The position numbers were made by a program, and so were the translations under genes. From Athripsodes cinereus (taxonomy: Eukaryota > Arthropoda > Insecta > Trichoptera > Leptoceridae): 64,000 nt of DNA. How positions within the stretch are numbered: position 1 is the stretch's first letter; every line of letters begins with the position of its first letter. The stretch spans positions 124,001 through 188,000 of the forward strand of contig OX388329.1 in assembly GCA_947579605.1 (NCBI GenBank), written 5' to 3'. Below, piece by piece: positions 42,340 through 53,990 of this stretch. Below the pieces are notes generated by a model. That model saw only the letters and a list, made by a program, of their open reading frames with translations, did no database searches and was not told the origin of the DNA.

Positions 42340-42475
42340 AGTCTATGAACACAGATATTTCAGGTACAATGCTGGTATTTGAACCCGCGTTTTGAACACC
42401 TGCCTTTACAGGACACTGGAAAACTTACAGAGGAAAGTGGGAGACCAATTGTTTACCGGGTGCTCCGCGGGATAT
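42340..42475. mobile_element. Junction of two retroelement fragments
   Basis: 42350-42393 (GAACACAGATATTTCAGGTACAATGC…) is the 3' end of the REL-endonuclease LINE. 42395-42475 (CACCTGCC…GGTGCTCCGCGGGATA) is the 5' half of the SINE-like element in minus orientation. Confidence 0.65.
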
Positions 42476-43599
42476 ACCTACCTCCCTTTCATAAGTTTAT
42501 TTTTCCCTTTTGTTTGTGTAAAATCAGCGACGTGATTTGAAATGAAGCATAGGTACCTACTACATACACAGGATATACATTATATTATTATGTACATAGG
42601 TTCTGATATCTTCATAAGCTGGTGCGCTGGTGGTGCAGATGTATTGCACAACAACTTGTGATGCCGCTAACAATATTTTAAAGGGCAGACAATAGGAATC
42701 ATTTGGTCTCCTACGCTGAGTACGTGCCGAATGGAGAATATGAGTTTGTACTCTACCTATGCATATAATGTGTATGTACTGGAAATATACACAATAATAA
42801 TATAACACATAAATACACACATAGCAATACACACAATATTATTGCATAATTTTAGTTTGTATGTACATATACGTAGGAATATAATATTACCTATACCTAA
42901 TAATAAAAATAATAACGAAACTTAATGAACTGACACAGAAACAGGTTACACATGGCGCATATGTGCCCGTGTCACTTTGAATACTGGGAGAAAAAAATAG
43001 GTAGGTATTGAAAATGATAATTATAAAGTCATCCTTCGTGAAATATTCATACGAAGGTATGTGTGTAGGTACCTACTTACATTGGCTCAGATGATAATAT
43101 TTATGTGTGGATTATTTGAGACAAGTTTATTTATTACTTTTGAGGATCCGACTCCTGGTTGGAACGATGAAGTTTTCAACAAAAAAATTCTCATCCAAGA
43201 TTAAGTGATTATTTTATATATTGAAACATTATATGGCATGAGAGCCTATTTATTATACAACAAATAAATCTGTCAGATTTTTTTTAAATAACACAAAAAC
43301 ATCCAATACTACACTCGTAATTACATAATTATATTAAAACACGCAATCGTAATTATATAAAAACAACCTTAAAAATACAAATACACATTTGACACCAAAT
43401 ATGTAATACAATATCATAGTATCAAAAGCACCATCTTTGTGCCAAAGCACCTCGTGGACGTTGTACATGATAATGTTTTACGTCGAAAATTGTCTACGTC
43501 AAAAATTTAAATACAAAAATAAAACAAACAACACATAATCTCAGATACATAATAATATGTATCTGCGTTAGAAATAAAAATAAAATAATGCAATAAACA
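42476..43599. other. Intergenic, no gene
   Basis: AT-rich; nothing recognised. Confidence 0.5.
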
Positions 43600-43775
43600 T
43601 AACAATTTGTCACAGTGGATAAAAAAGTTTGAAAAAGAACGTCTCGAGGTCCCTTTTAAAACCCTGGTAGTTGGCAGCACACCTGAGCCCCAGAAGCAGT
43701 CTGTTCCACAGATTAGGGGCAGAAATAGAGAAAGCGCGGTCACCGTAACCATCTTAATTCTGATATTTGGGTGTA
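43600..43775 (-). pseudogene. LINE ORF2 C-terminal fragment (CR1-like)
   Basis: The minus strand reads GYGDRAFSISAPNLWNRLLL, then FKRDLETFFFKLF and a stop. GDRAFSxxAPxLWNxLP is the well-known end block of CR1/L2-type LINEs. Only this block remains. Confidence 0.75.
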
Positions 43776-45305
43776 AATCATTAAGTATGTAAATCATATT
43801 ATAGAAAATATAAATTATAATTATTTAAATTGTAATGTTATATTTAAAAATATATAAAAAAATCCATTAACTAAATTAAATCAATTCAATATTTGTAAAA
43901 AATATATAAAAGTGATGAATAAATCAGTATAAACTATGTCATATAACTCTTAAGAAATTGTGTTTTTTTATTGTCTCACTGATAAAAATAGTTGTATATA
44001 TATATTATTATATTTGATGTTTTATACAACGGAAACGTGAGAAGCCACTACCTATTAGACTTAAGTAACCAAGCCACTATACACTTGTTATGCTTCGAAA
44101 GCTAAATAACGTTAAAAGATGCGTCCGCACATAGAAAATGGTAGAGTAGTCTTGGACGTAGGTACCTACATAACTATATGGAGTTGTATCGCTACACTGA
44201 AACACTTTGTGATACTTGTTCATTTGCGTTGCAATCATTTTACAAAAAAACACATTACATCTTAACTCCTTATTATTATTTGTACACATCCATAATAATT
44301 GTGTCTCATAAACGATCGAAGATTGGGTAAGTACTAATAGCATCTCACGTAGCACACATACGTACATACTACATACCTACCTATATAAGTGTGTGTATGC
44401 ATCAGGGGGGATTTTTCTGTACTTGCTTACTCATTCAGCTATTCCTGTCCCCTGCTGAACATAAGCCTCCCCCATATGTCTCCAGGCATCGCTGTCCTGA
44501 GCTTTGTGCAACCAGTCACTAGCGATTTTTCCAATCTAGTCTGATTTTCCTATACCTCCCATATTTGCAACCATGTATACCTCCCATATATTTATATTTA
44601 ATCAGTAATTAGCTGACCCGGCAAACGTTCTTTTGCCATATGCATTATTTATTTGCCATACACATTATAATATCGACTGGAGTTGAAAATGATTTAATTA
44701 CTAATATCGCTATTAAAAAATACGAGTTGATGAAATAAGGGTTGAAAATGCTCGTGTCACGGTGTTTGTTATCATGTTTGTTTGATTTCCAGGGATACAT
44801 CCTCTACAACCTAAAACCAACTACTCAACGGTATCAATGTTCCCGATGCATATGGACGTTCCCGGCATCACGATTTTTTTACCAGCTTCAAAGCAAAACA
44901 AACATATTGGCAAAGTCCCCAGTAGGAAAGGCTATTTAAATAACAACCAAATGTTTAATGGTCTGGCAGGAGAAATTGATATCTTAAACTTGACGTTTGT
45001 AGAATTTATAAGGAAAATTGTAAATATATTGTAGTCGTGTTGTCGTTTGGATATCGTTTAAGGTCGTGTATGTTGTGCATGTATTGATCCGTTTCGTTTC
45101 ATGATTACAGAACACTAAAAATATACACGACGCTTTAAGAAACTTTTTGTTTAAGTAATTGTGGCTATGAAAATGCAACTAGTTTTAGGAACTTCTATCT
45201 TCTTTTAAGATATTTTGTATTAATTTAGGCAAACAACTGATACGTAGTAAATACGTAACTGTTAGTTAATTTTGATTTCTTTTTTATAAAACAATGGAAT
45301 CGGTG
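43776..45305. other. Intergenic, mostly unassigned
   Basis: A Helitron-like end lies at 44611-44640: on the minus strand GGCAAA-AGAACG-TTTGCC stem, then CTAA and T. An open frame follows a good acceptor at 44791-44792 and runs to a TAG at 45032-45034, with no known domain. Confidence 0.45.
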
Positions 45306-45460
45306 GACATTAACGGTTGTATTTAATTTTTGGAATGATTTTGTCGGGAATAGTCCTTCAGGCAAACCTTAAGCCTTTCCTTAGAAAGAAGTTGCATAGT
45401 ATGGATGTCATAGGAACTGACATTCCTGCAACATCCACGGGTAAGGGAGGGTGCAACCCT
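45306..45460 (+). repeat. Dispersed repeat (LINE 3' UTR type)
   Basis: Same block as 3187-3345: ACATTAACGGTTGTA, GTCATAGGAACTGACATTCC and CATCCACGGGTAAGGGAGGG. Confidence 0.7.
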
Positions 45461-46060
45461 TCATATGTATCATTAAGGTTATCTTCTGTGACCGCATTGG
45501 CCTTCAGCTGTAATGGTTCTTGTACATAAAATAGTCTTATTGTCAGAAATAATAATAATTTTTCATGACATTTTTATTTCAGGAGATTTCATGTGACATC
45601 ACCGATGTTATTATAATAGATACATAGCTTTAGTAAACACGTAGTTACATTGTTTGTGGTTTGTTGTTTTTATAATAATAAATATAAAATGCAACAAGTA
45701 ATTTATGAATCGTGTATTAATAATAATAAGCACCTAGGTATGTAGGTACTTACCTGTGTATCAGCTGCATAAGGACATTGTTGTGACTTAGGAGCAGAAG
45801 AGGACAAAGTTGCTTAGGTATATTCGATATAGGTACCTATACTTACATTGTAGGTACCGACAGTATTTATATTTAGTAACACTTAGGTGTTTATAATATG
45901 TACCTATTGTCTTTGTGTCCTCGCAACTTTGTATTCTCTTTATAATTTGCTCAAAGTACCTATCTTATAATATACCTACCCATAGGTACCTACCTATCTA
46001 ATATAAAATTATTATTATTAAATAGGTAGGTACCTACTCAGATTACAATAAGTGATTATA
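45461..46060. other. Intergenic, no gene
   Basis: AT-rich with TAGGTA words. Confidence 0.5.
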
Positions 46061-46485
46061 CACAGTGGTGGCCATAAATAAATATATGGAAACGCTTAAC
46101 AAAATATATGAAAATGGTTTTTTATACTTTTTGTGAGGATAAAAAAAGAGTAAATAAATATTAAAATGTTTAAAATAATAATAACTTCAATATTTACAAA
46201 ACAAAACAAAAAAAGAGAATTTCAATCATTAAGGGGCATCTCAAAATGGGCTATTATGACTCATCAATGTTGGTAGTTGAAATAAAACTACCATTAAATG
46301 GTAAAAAAAACAATTGACAAACAAACATAAAATTATAAAAATTTACCAAGAATAATGCTAGTGACATTTTCTAGAAAAACCCCAACTTTTCTAGGAAATG
46401 AAACAGAATTGTAAGCAGTAAGAATATTCATTTCCGGGCAAGATCATACAGAATTGTAAGCGTTTCCATGCTTAGGGCCACTATG
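46061..46485. mobile_element. Tc1-like MITE
   Basis: The ends CACAGTGGTGGCCATAAATA and …AAGCGTTTCCATGCTTAGGG CCACTATG are inverted repeats sharing GTGGCC and ATGGAAACGCTTA. TA flanks both sides (46059-46060, 46486-46487). 425 bases and no ORF. CAGTGGTGGCC-type ends are typical of Tc1 elements. Confidence 0.75.
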
Positions 46486-47574
46486 TACTGTATGTGAATA
46501 TAACAATTTTCCTGGTCGATATAACATTATTACCTACCTACCCCGTGTCATCAGTAGGTACCTACATCTTTTACATACGTACATACATACTAATAATATT
46601 ATATTATGTACATTTCCATTGTTGTGTTGTAGTGTAGTGTAGGTGCCTACCTGTAAATAAGTGACAGGGTAGACAAGTAATGGAATAACAATAGGAACCA
46701 ACTAACTAACCAACACCACTGCATAGAATCATAATAATAGTTAAGAGGTACGTAGGTACATAATATTATTAATTACATCGTATCGCCACGTAACACTTCA
46801 TCACGTTGTGACTATTATTTTTCTATGAAGGTTTTGCCTTAAGAAAACCCACTGAATAGGAAAGTTTATAAGTTGAAACAATACCTATTACGAAAACACA
46901 AAAAAAAGTTTAAAGTTTATCTTAAAATCTACCATAAGTATCATAATATGATACTTACCTAATATTATTAGGTAAGTAATCAATAGTCCAACACAATTAA
47001 GTAGGCACTGGACGTCCGGATGAGAAAATGCGGCGAGGCTTCTGGCTGCGAGTAGAGGGAGTGTGGCTAGGTCAGTATACATAATATGTACCATAGACAT
47101 AATAATATTATGTAGACTAGATAAAGTACCTACCTAAAGCACAATAATAGTGATACTTATGTAGTGATAAATAGGAGTCCTTGGACTTCTGAAATATCCG
47201 ACAAATAAAGTTATGTAGTGCAAGGGTATGTGCCCTGAATATAGATTATAGTCACACATTGCGAGTAGTCGAGTCGCAGTTGGCTGTAAGCGGAGGTCAC
47301 TTTTTGAATAGCATGTATCAGATGTGAACACTTTGTGAATTGTTTATAGCTATAAATGTCTATGGTATGCACCTTAGTATTTACTTGACAATGTTTTGAA
47401 GGTTACCAAGATGTACCTGGATATTTTTATACGGGCCAATGGATTCAGAGGGGACGTTTTTAAAAATATAGGTAGGTACTAATATAACCTGCATAAATAA
47501 ACAAACTAAATTTTTTGTAACGGAATTGTTATTGTAATTATAAGATACTAAATTTATTTATTTATTTATTACTT
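46486..47574. other. Intergenic, no gene
   Basis: Two back-to-back palindromes at 46936-46956 and 46953-46977 share four bases. Otherwise unassigned. Confidence 0.5.
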
Positions 47575-47649
47575 GCTGGCCCAGCGAACTTCGTACCGCC
47601 TAAGAATCAATGAATGATTACATACATACATCTTCTTCCCCCTGTCCTA

Positions 47650-47908
47650 CACTGAGAAAAATACTAACGAAATTTCACAACGAATCATTGGTACGTACTA
47701 TCAGATTAGGACCAGAGATCGTACAAACGATTCATTAGTACGAATCTATAATATTCACTCTTCGCAAACAAGTTGTTGGTAAATTTACCAATGATTTGTT
47801 TGCGAAGAGTTAATATTATAGATTTATACCAATGAATCGTTTGTACCATCTCTTGTCCTAATCTGATAGTACTGTACCAATGATTCGTTTTGAGTATTTT
47901 TCTCAGTG
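47650..47908. mobile_element. Palindromic MITE (CACTGAGAAAAATACT ends)
   Basis: 259 bases that fold back over nearly their whole length. TA lies on both sides (47648-47649, 47909-47910). The unfilled site at 27965 reads TGTCCTAGTTCGG, which proves the borders and the TA target. No ORF. Tc1/mariner-type mobilisation is inferred from the TA. Confidence 0.92.
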
Positions 47909-48085
47909 TAGTTCGGTCGGGGGCCCATTGCACCTGGGTATCTCCTCCAGAGATCCCTGTCCACCGCTGCTTCCAGGACCTCTGGCCACTCCAAACCAAG
48001 TTTTTCAACACACAGGTTCGACACCTGCCCTTGCCAGCTTCTTCTAGGGCGGTCCACCGGTCTTCTGCCCTCTCCCACTGACTTT
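47909..48085 (-). pseudogene. LINE ORF2 C-terminal tail (family 2)
   Basis: The minus-strand frame 48078 downward reads GRRPVDRPRRSWQGQVSNLC, LGLEWPEVLEAAVDRDLWRR and MGPRPN before the MITE. It is an RTE-type C-terminal tail. Confidence 0.8.
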
Positions 48086-48290
48086 ATGAATGATTCATAT
48101 TATTAATCTCTTTACAAACTCCCGTAATTGTCCAAGTTTGTCATCGTAGGTATAGTGTAAAAAAAACATCATTTGGAACTTTCGCAGTTTAGCGGCCCCA
48201 CCCGTTGTCGAGTACTTTTTTTCCATAGAAAAAGTAATATTTGCGAAACTTGAGGAAATGGTTGCCATGTGTAGAATTATTTAGCTCTGT

Positions 48291-48699
48291 AAAGTGGTGT
48301 AGGTGATTAGTGATCTGGTACCTATGTAGGTATACTTATAATATTATAGTGTACCGGGCTCGATCCCTCTCGCTATTGTGTTTGATTCAAATCCAGGTTT
48401 CTATTATTTTTATTAAAAATATACATATATATCTTAGAGCAAAATAAGAATCGAATCCAAATATAGATACCTACATATTTTTTTATACTCGTGGTGTGAT
48501 ATTCCTACTATGTATGTAGTCATACCTACTCAAATTTTATACTTTGTACTGTAAAAATATTTTGGGAAATAAATTATTATTATTCATTTCTCATTTATTT
48601 AACAAAACAACATTAGAATCTATATTTTGAACACAATGTAACATTATTTATTTATTTATCTTATTTATCTTATTTATTTATTTTATTTATTTATACTAT
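48291..48699. other. Intergenic, no gene
   Basis: AT-rich with TTTATTTATC/TTTATT runs at 48650-48695. Confidence 0.5.
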
Positions 48700-49025
48700 A
48701 GTGTCGCGTTCTATTACAGTGTCGCGTTGACCTTGACGGCGGTAGGTTCTCCGTCTTGCAGTTGCGTTCGCTCGTCGCGGTAGTAATAATTAGCTCGCAG
48801 TTTGCTTGCCACAAACTAGGGTGCAATGCTATCGAGGGCACAAAAGAAAGATCGCTCAAAGCGCATTAAAATAGGTACCTGGAGGTGTCAAACTTGTGTG
48901 ATGAAAGACTTGGTTTGGAGTGGCCAGAGGTCCTGGAAGCAGCGGTGGACAGGGATCTCTGGAGGAGGTACCTATGCGCAATGGGCCCCCGACCCAACTA
49001 GGACAAGGGGAAGAAGATGTATGTA
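48700..49025 (+). pseudogene. Internally deleted LINE: 5' end fused to 3' tail (family 2)
   Basis: A CG-rich 5' part (GTGTCGCGTTCTATTACAG…) leads to a frame start at about 48826: LSRAQKKDRSKRIKIGTW, which looks like the beginning of a LINE endonuclease domain (RIKIGTWNVRT in relatives). At about 48882 it jumps straight to the C-terminal tail (LGLEWPEVLEAAVDRDLWRR, AMGPRPN, TAG), in another frame. All central domains are gone. Confidence 0.65.
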
Positions 49026-49089
49026 TGTATTTATACTATATATTTATATTATTTATATATAACATTAACAATAAAATTTAAATATTACA

Positions 49090-49791
49090 TCCATACATAA
49101 ATATTTGAGTCGGTTGGTATGTATGTATGTTCGTATGTCCTTAATCGACTCTGAAATAAGGAAAGACAGAAGTAAAATAATAGGTACACTCTACATACAT
49201 ATACTAGGTGTCATCCTTTGGGCAGGTTTAAGCACAAAACTGAGACCAGAATTTTAATGAGACCATGTCACAAAATTGGCATGAAAATGTATGAAAATAT
49301 GCGCGAAAGGTTTAGTAAATAGCAATATTCATTGTCAAACATTTCTCATTGTATTGAATTAATTTCAGAATGGATGTAACAATAAATTCATGGATACTGA
49401 AACTAAATATTTAGGGATTATTTTCGTGATAAAATATTGTGTTTGCTAATGATAAAAACTCTTTAATTATGTTAGTTAAAATTGCATATTTTTGGCGTAC
49501 TTTTTTCGATGTGTGTACCTACAAAACTTTTTTTAAAGTAAAGGGATTATTTTTATGAGGTGTCAAACTACACATTTTTTCACTTTTTTCGATGTAGGTA
49601 TCTGCCTATTTTTTTACCTGAATATGGGCATGTGGGGTGTCTAACTTCAAGATTTTTCATAAGGAAAAAGTGTTTTTTAGGAAGAGGTTTTTAGTACTTT
49701 TTTCATGTAGATACCTACCATTTTTGCATGGCATGTAGGGTTGTAAAATCTGTTTATTTAAACCCAAGCAATGCCGGGTTACAAAAGCTAG
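49090..49791 (+). mobile_element. Helitron-like non-autonomous element
   Basis: The 5' end TCCATACATAAATATT follows host A. The 3' end is AACCC-loop-GGGTT, ACAAAAG, CTAG, followed by host T. The inside has degenerate ~75-base units (ATGGGCATGTGGGG…GGAAGAGGTTTTTAG). No Rep/helicase ORF. These are the known Helitron end features. Confidence 0.65.
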
Positions 49792-50862
49792 TACTAAATA
49801 TTTACACTTTAACATCTCAACTGAATTATTTAACAACGTAGGTATCAGATCTAAAATATTATTTTTATTTTATCGCAATATGTATGGGATATGTGTGGGT
49901 TGCGTTGGATTATTTTAATCCGAGCCAACTCCCAGAGCCCTTCAGATGGCGCGCACTCACGCACGCAGAACATCGCTCTTCTCCACCCTGTTGTGTGGGG
50001 TATTGTATTATATGCACCTGCAGTTTTCCCCATTCTACTCGATTATCTTCTATCTCTCTCTGCGGAATTATCCATCCCTCTCGCCCCCGTACTACCCACA
50101 ACATGTTGATCGTGCCCCTCCCCTCCTCCCTAATACACCTCTATTTCCACCCATCTCACCCCAAAGAGTGAGACTCGTCATCTCTGCTCTCTTATACAAC
50201 ACGACGTTACAACAGTGTGACAACTGAGGTGGGAAATTATCCGGACGCTCTCACTAATATTAAAAAAATAATAAATATCATCCCAATAAAATACTACATA
50301 GCACGGTATTTAGATATTTTCAGTGTCCACGGAAAATGTGCACAGTAAAAGAATGTATTTTTTTTTGTAAAATGAAAACTACAATCTCATATTATTTCTC
50401 AAGACGAATAGTCGTAGTGATTCATGTAAAACTACGTTACGTAAATCATCAGTGACACAACTGACATAGTTTGTGATCTTGACAAACATTTTTGTTATGA
50501 AAACAGTTTATCTTCCTTCGTGCCAGGGTACAATAAAAATAACTTTATGTTTTAAGCCTATTCACTAATATTTGATTTGTTTATTGAAATCCTTAAAAAA
50601 ATATTTTACGAGACCAACTTTAAATTTATTTTAGCGTCTTGTTAGCATTCTCAATAGTTATGTAACATTGTAGCAAATAGCTTTAGTTTATTACGGAAGT
50701 AAATAGTACGGATAATGGAGCAAAACTGTAAAAGTGCGCGATTGTCAAGTGGTGGTAGGGGGGAAACAATCAGGACAGAGGGCGGGCTTTATTTTAACAC
50801 CTTTCCATCCGTGACTCTATCAGTATTTACGCCGTCGAAGCTACTGGTTATTCATTCATTCA
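49792..50862. promoter_or_regulatory. GC-richer stretch upstream of a promoter
   Basis: 49792-49878 is identical to 55655-55741. 49885-50230 is C-rich with open frames on both strands, which suggests composition rather than coding. It may be part of the upstream regulatory region of the gene starting near 50865. Confidence 0.3.
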
Positions 50863-50896
50863 TCAGTCGTCTACAGAGCAGGTTGGCGTTTAGACC
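50863..50896 (+). promoter_or_regulatory. Core promoter: initiator plus DPE
   Basis: TCAGTC (50863-50868) matches the initiator TCAKTY. Taking its A (50865) as +1, AGACC at 50892-50896 falls exactly at +28 and matches the downstream promoter element RGWYV. No TATA box lies near -30, as usual for this class. Confidence 0.55.
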
Positions 50897-51325
50897 TATC
50901 AACACATAGCGGTCAAAGTTTCAAAAAGTTTACGTCTAAAGCTTTTTATTTAAAATTATTGTTATTAATAAGAATATTTTATTCAAGTTAACACCACTAT
51001 TTTAATTTTATTTTAAAACTTTCAGCACAAGTTTCGTGTGTCAGTGTTTATTATTTTGTGTCTTAATTTTATTTACTTAAAAAGTGTCTTGTGAAATAAT
51101 TTCAAATCTGAAATAATATTTTGAAGGAATCTCCGTACTACTGACAGAATTATGCTGTGTCTATAAACAATTATTTTTTTCAGTGATTATTTAATTATTT
51201 AATTGACACATTATCATCTGCATTAGTCTACTTCTGTTTTACTTATTTGATTCGGACTTAGTGTTTCTCATCCACACTTGTTGCTTCCCACCACTTTGAG
51301 ACAATCACTTGTTGAGCTACCAAAG
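50865..51325 (+). other. Probable noncoding first exon of a downstream gene
   Basis: Starts at the initiator and ends at the strong donor CAAAG|GTAAGA. Stops in all frames fit a 5' UTR. The next exon candidate is at 62934. Confidence 0.4.
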
Positions 51326-53743
51326 GTAAGACATAATCAAATAATATTATAATATTATATGAGTATCTTATTTTATAAGGCATTACCTTCGTACATAATA
51401 TTATGCTTCTTTTATATTTCATTTGTGATTCTTGGTAGGAATGTAGGAACGTGTTTAATACTTTTCCTCGCACAATTTTATCTTTACCTAATACCTCCAT
51501 ATTGTATAAATGTAGTTCTAAATTAAAGTACCTAATTCTTTCTTAGAAGTTACTAAGCAACTGCCTATATAGAAGTACCTTGGCCGAGTTGAAAACTTTT
51601 GAAGTTTTTCATAGAATTTTTCATGCCAGTTAAATAAATATTTACTTTATCCTGTAAATTATATAAATCACTTGTATTGTTTTCTTCAAGCATTGTTTTT
51701 TTAAACATTATTAACCTTAATTAATTTTTTATTAAATAAAGCAGAAATTATTTGATATTTCATATTACTGGTAATATCTGTTAAGATAAATATTGTTGTT
51801 ATTTAGGTAAGCAACTACTGTTAAATTTTCCTCACTGAATTATAAACACGTTGAATTCCAAGTATTATTATGAAATAGGTACCTATCAAGCTACAATTTC
51901 TTTTTATTTTTCATTTGTTTATTCAATAATAGAATAAAAAAAAAACAGTTATTTATTATTGTAAAGTGGACAAAATAATATTATAGTGCAATAATATATT
52001 TATCTATGCAATTTCCTCAGTCAGTGGTTGAGACACTGGTATGAGCGGAAACAGTTTTAAACATATATAGTAGAAAATCAGTGATTAAAATAAATCTAAG
52101 GAAAAGAAAAAAGAATCCCAAAATAAATAAAGTGTATTGAAAATCCTTGTAAAAATACAAATTAAAAAAATCAGTGGTATAAATATTATATCTTAGACAA
52201 AGAAGCAAATATGGTAATTAATTATTATGTAATAAATTCTCACTTTCTTGCCACATTTTACTAAACTTCTATTTATACACATGACGTACCTACTGCATAA
52301 AGTGAGTAGGTACTCTAAAGTACCTAACTCTAAAATAAACATAATTATACTATCTGCCTGCAAGAAATATTGTGAAACAAAGCTCGTAACGGATATGCGA
52401 CGCAGCAAAGTGTTGGGGGAATATTTTTTATCAAAGGAACTTTGAATATTATGGAAAGGTAACATTTCAATAAAAAAGTCGTAGTTCAAAAAACAACCAA
52501 AAAGTTCTCAGGTTCTATTCAAAATTATGCTTTGTTATACTCCTAGCTTTTATTAAATTGATTCAATTTTCGTTGACCTGGCTGAATTGAGGGTAACTTC
52601 AATATGACAAAATACCTGTAATATAGGACAATATAAAAGGTAGGTATAGGTAAAATATAGGCTAGAGCAATGGCGTGCTTTCTATGCATGTAAATATTAG
52701 CATATGTATCTATTAATTACTACATGAATGACATCAACGTTACAAACTTTACAGTTTAGTTATTTGTCATCTGATATTTTCTAAACCAAATTCAAAATTT
52801 GGTGACGCGAGGTAGAAATTTGAAGAATCGAAAATTTTTCCTGAATTCTTATTAAAATTTATGAAATTTCATAGCAAAAGAAAATATGAATCCCGACTTA
52901 ATACGAGATTTGTTCTGTCAAATATAAAAACTTGTATTCCCGCCACAGAGCTACAGACTTGTCAGATTTTATTTTATTAATTTTTCAGTAATATAAAAAG
53001 TTACTACTAAACATAATTTTATCATAAATTAAAACGTATAAATTCTTAAAGTAATTGTAACAAGTAAGTAGAATTTACTGCTTTGCTAGACTTCAGTCTG
53101 TCCTGAAGCAGTATAAATTATAGTAGGTAGGTATCTATATTTTATTTCGTTATGTGTTTTGTGACTATCACGAATATAAACATACCCTCAATGCTCAGAT
53201 ACACATAAGGCCTTTTTATTGTGGACTATGGCCCTAGTATACCTATATAATACGAAATCATCATTTTTAATAAAAAAGTTTTGTTAGAAAAGAGATTCAA
53301 CTGATAATCGATTTGAGTCGTTTTTATAAATTGCATTAAGGATTTTATAATCACTACATAGTAAGTATACCTACAGAATAGCATTACATATATTGACATT
53401 GTATCAATTTAAATACAAAAAAGTAATTATTCCAGAGGGTGATATTATTATTATTGATGCATTTAAACCTTTTATTGCTACACATATGTACATTGTTTCC
53501 AGTAGAACCTTCTCATAATATTATCCTAAATATAATATACGAATAGGTAGACGCGAAACCGAATTCTTTTGTAATGTGGGTATTACGTATGGGCAAAGCT
53601 CTCTCTCTCTTCTCGTCAACTTTCTAGACAGCGCTTTTGTCTCCGTTTGTTAGTAGACACTTTGATACAATGCTATAAAGCTACAATGTAAGTTGATAAA
53701 TCATATAAAAATAGATAATCTAGAAAAACTATACAATACTATA
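51326..53743. other. Unassigned AT-rich DNA (probable intron)
   Basis: No repeat or coding sequence recognised. Confidence 0.5.
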
Positions 53744-53990
53744 CTATACCATCACGGCATATCCCACAAGTGGGGTAGCCAGCAGATCAGCTGCATGTAA
53801 GAAACATGCAAACTGTCGTCTTCGTGCCAATATAAAATCAAGACATTCAGGATGGGTGGCAAACCTCATCGCTGAATTTAAGATGTAAAATGTCTTATTT
53901 TTTTCGAACACCTGCCTTTTACAGGGCACTCTAAAACTTACGCAGAAGAGTGGGAGACCAATTCTTTACCGGGTGCTCCACGGGATAGAA
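53744..53990 (-). mobile_element. SINE-like element (tail-sharing family), best copy
   Basis: On the minus strand: CCCGTGGAGCACCCGGTAAA at the start, GATGAGGTTTGCCACCCATC in the middle, and GCTACCCCACTTGTGGGAT, ATGCCGTGATGG, TATAGTATAG at the end. No A or B box is obvious. The end resembles LINE family 1. Confidence 0.75.

Larger units (their letters stand above)
47575..48290. mobile_element. Composite repeat, copy 2, with a MITE inside
   Basis: Same order as 27890-28461: TTGCTGGCCCAGCGAACTTC, family 2 LINE tail, AGCGGCCCCACCCGTTGTCG arm. Here the LINE part is split by the MITE at 47650-47908 and the second fold-back arm is missing. Confidence 0.65.

Noticed and set aside
47824..48011. Protein-coding host exon
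   Set aside because: It is the LINE tail found at three places in the window.
49884..50227. Overlapping frames on both strands
   Set aside because: All frames are open because the stretch is C-rich; no motif, no splice borders, no conserved start.
53744..53929. 61-codon frame (ATHPECLDF…)
   Set aside because: Repeated in every copy of the SINE-like element in drifting frames; not under coding constraint.
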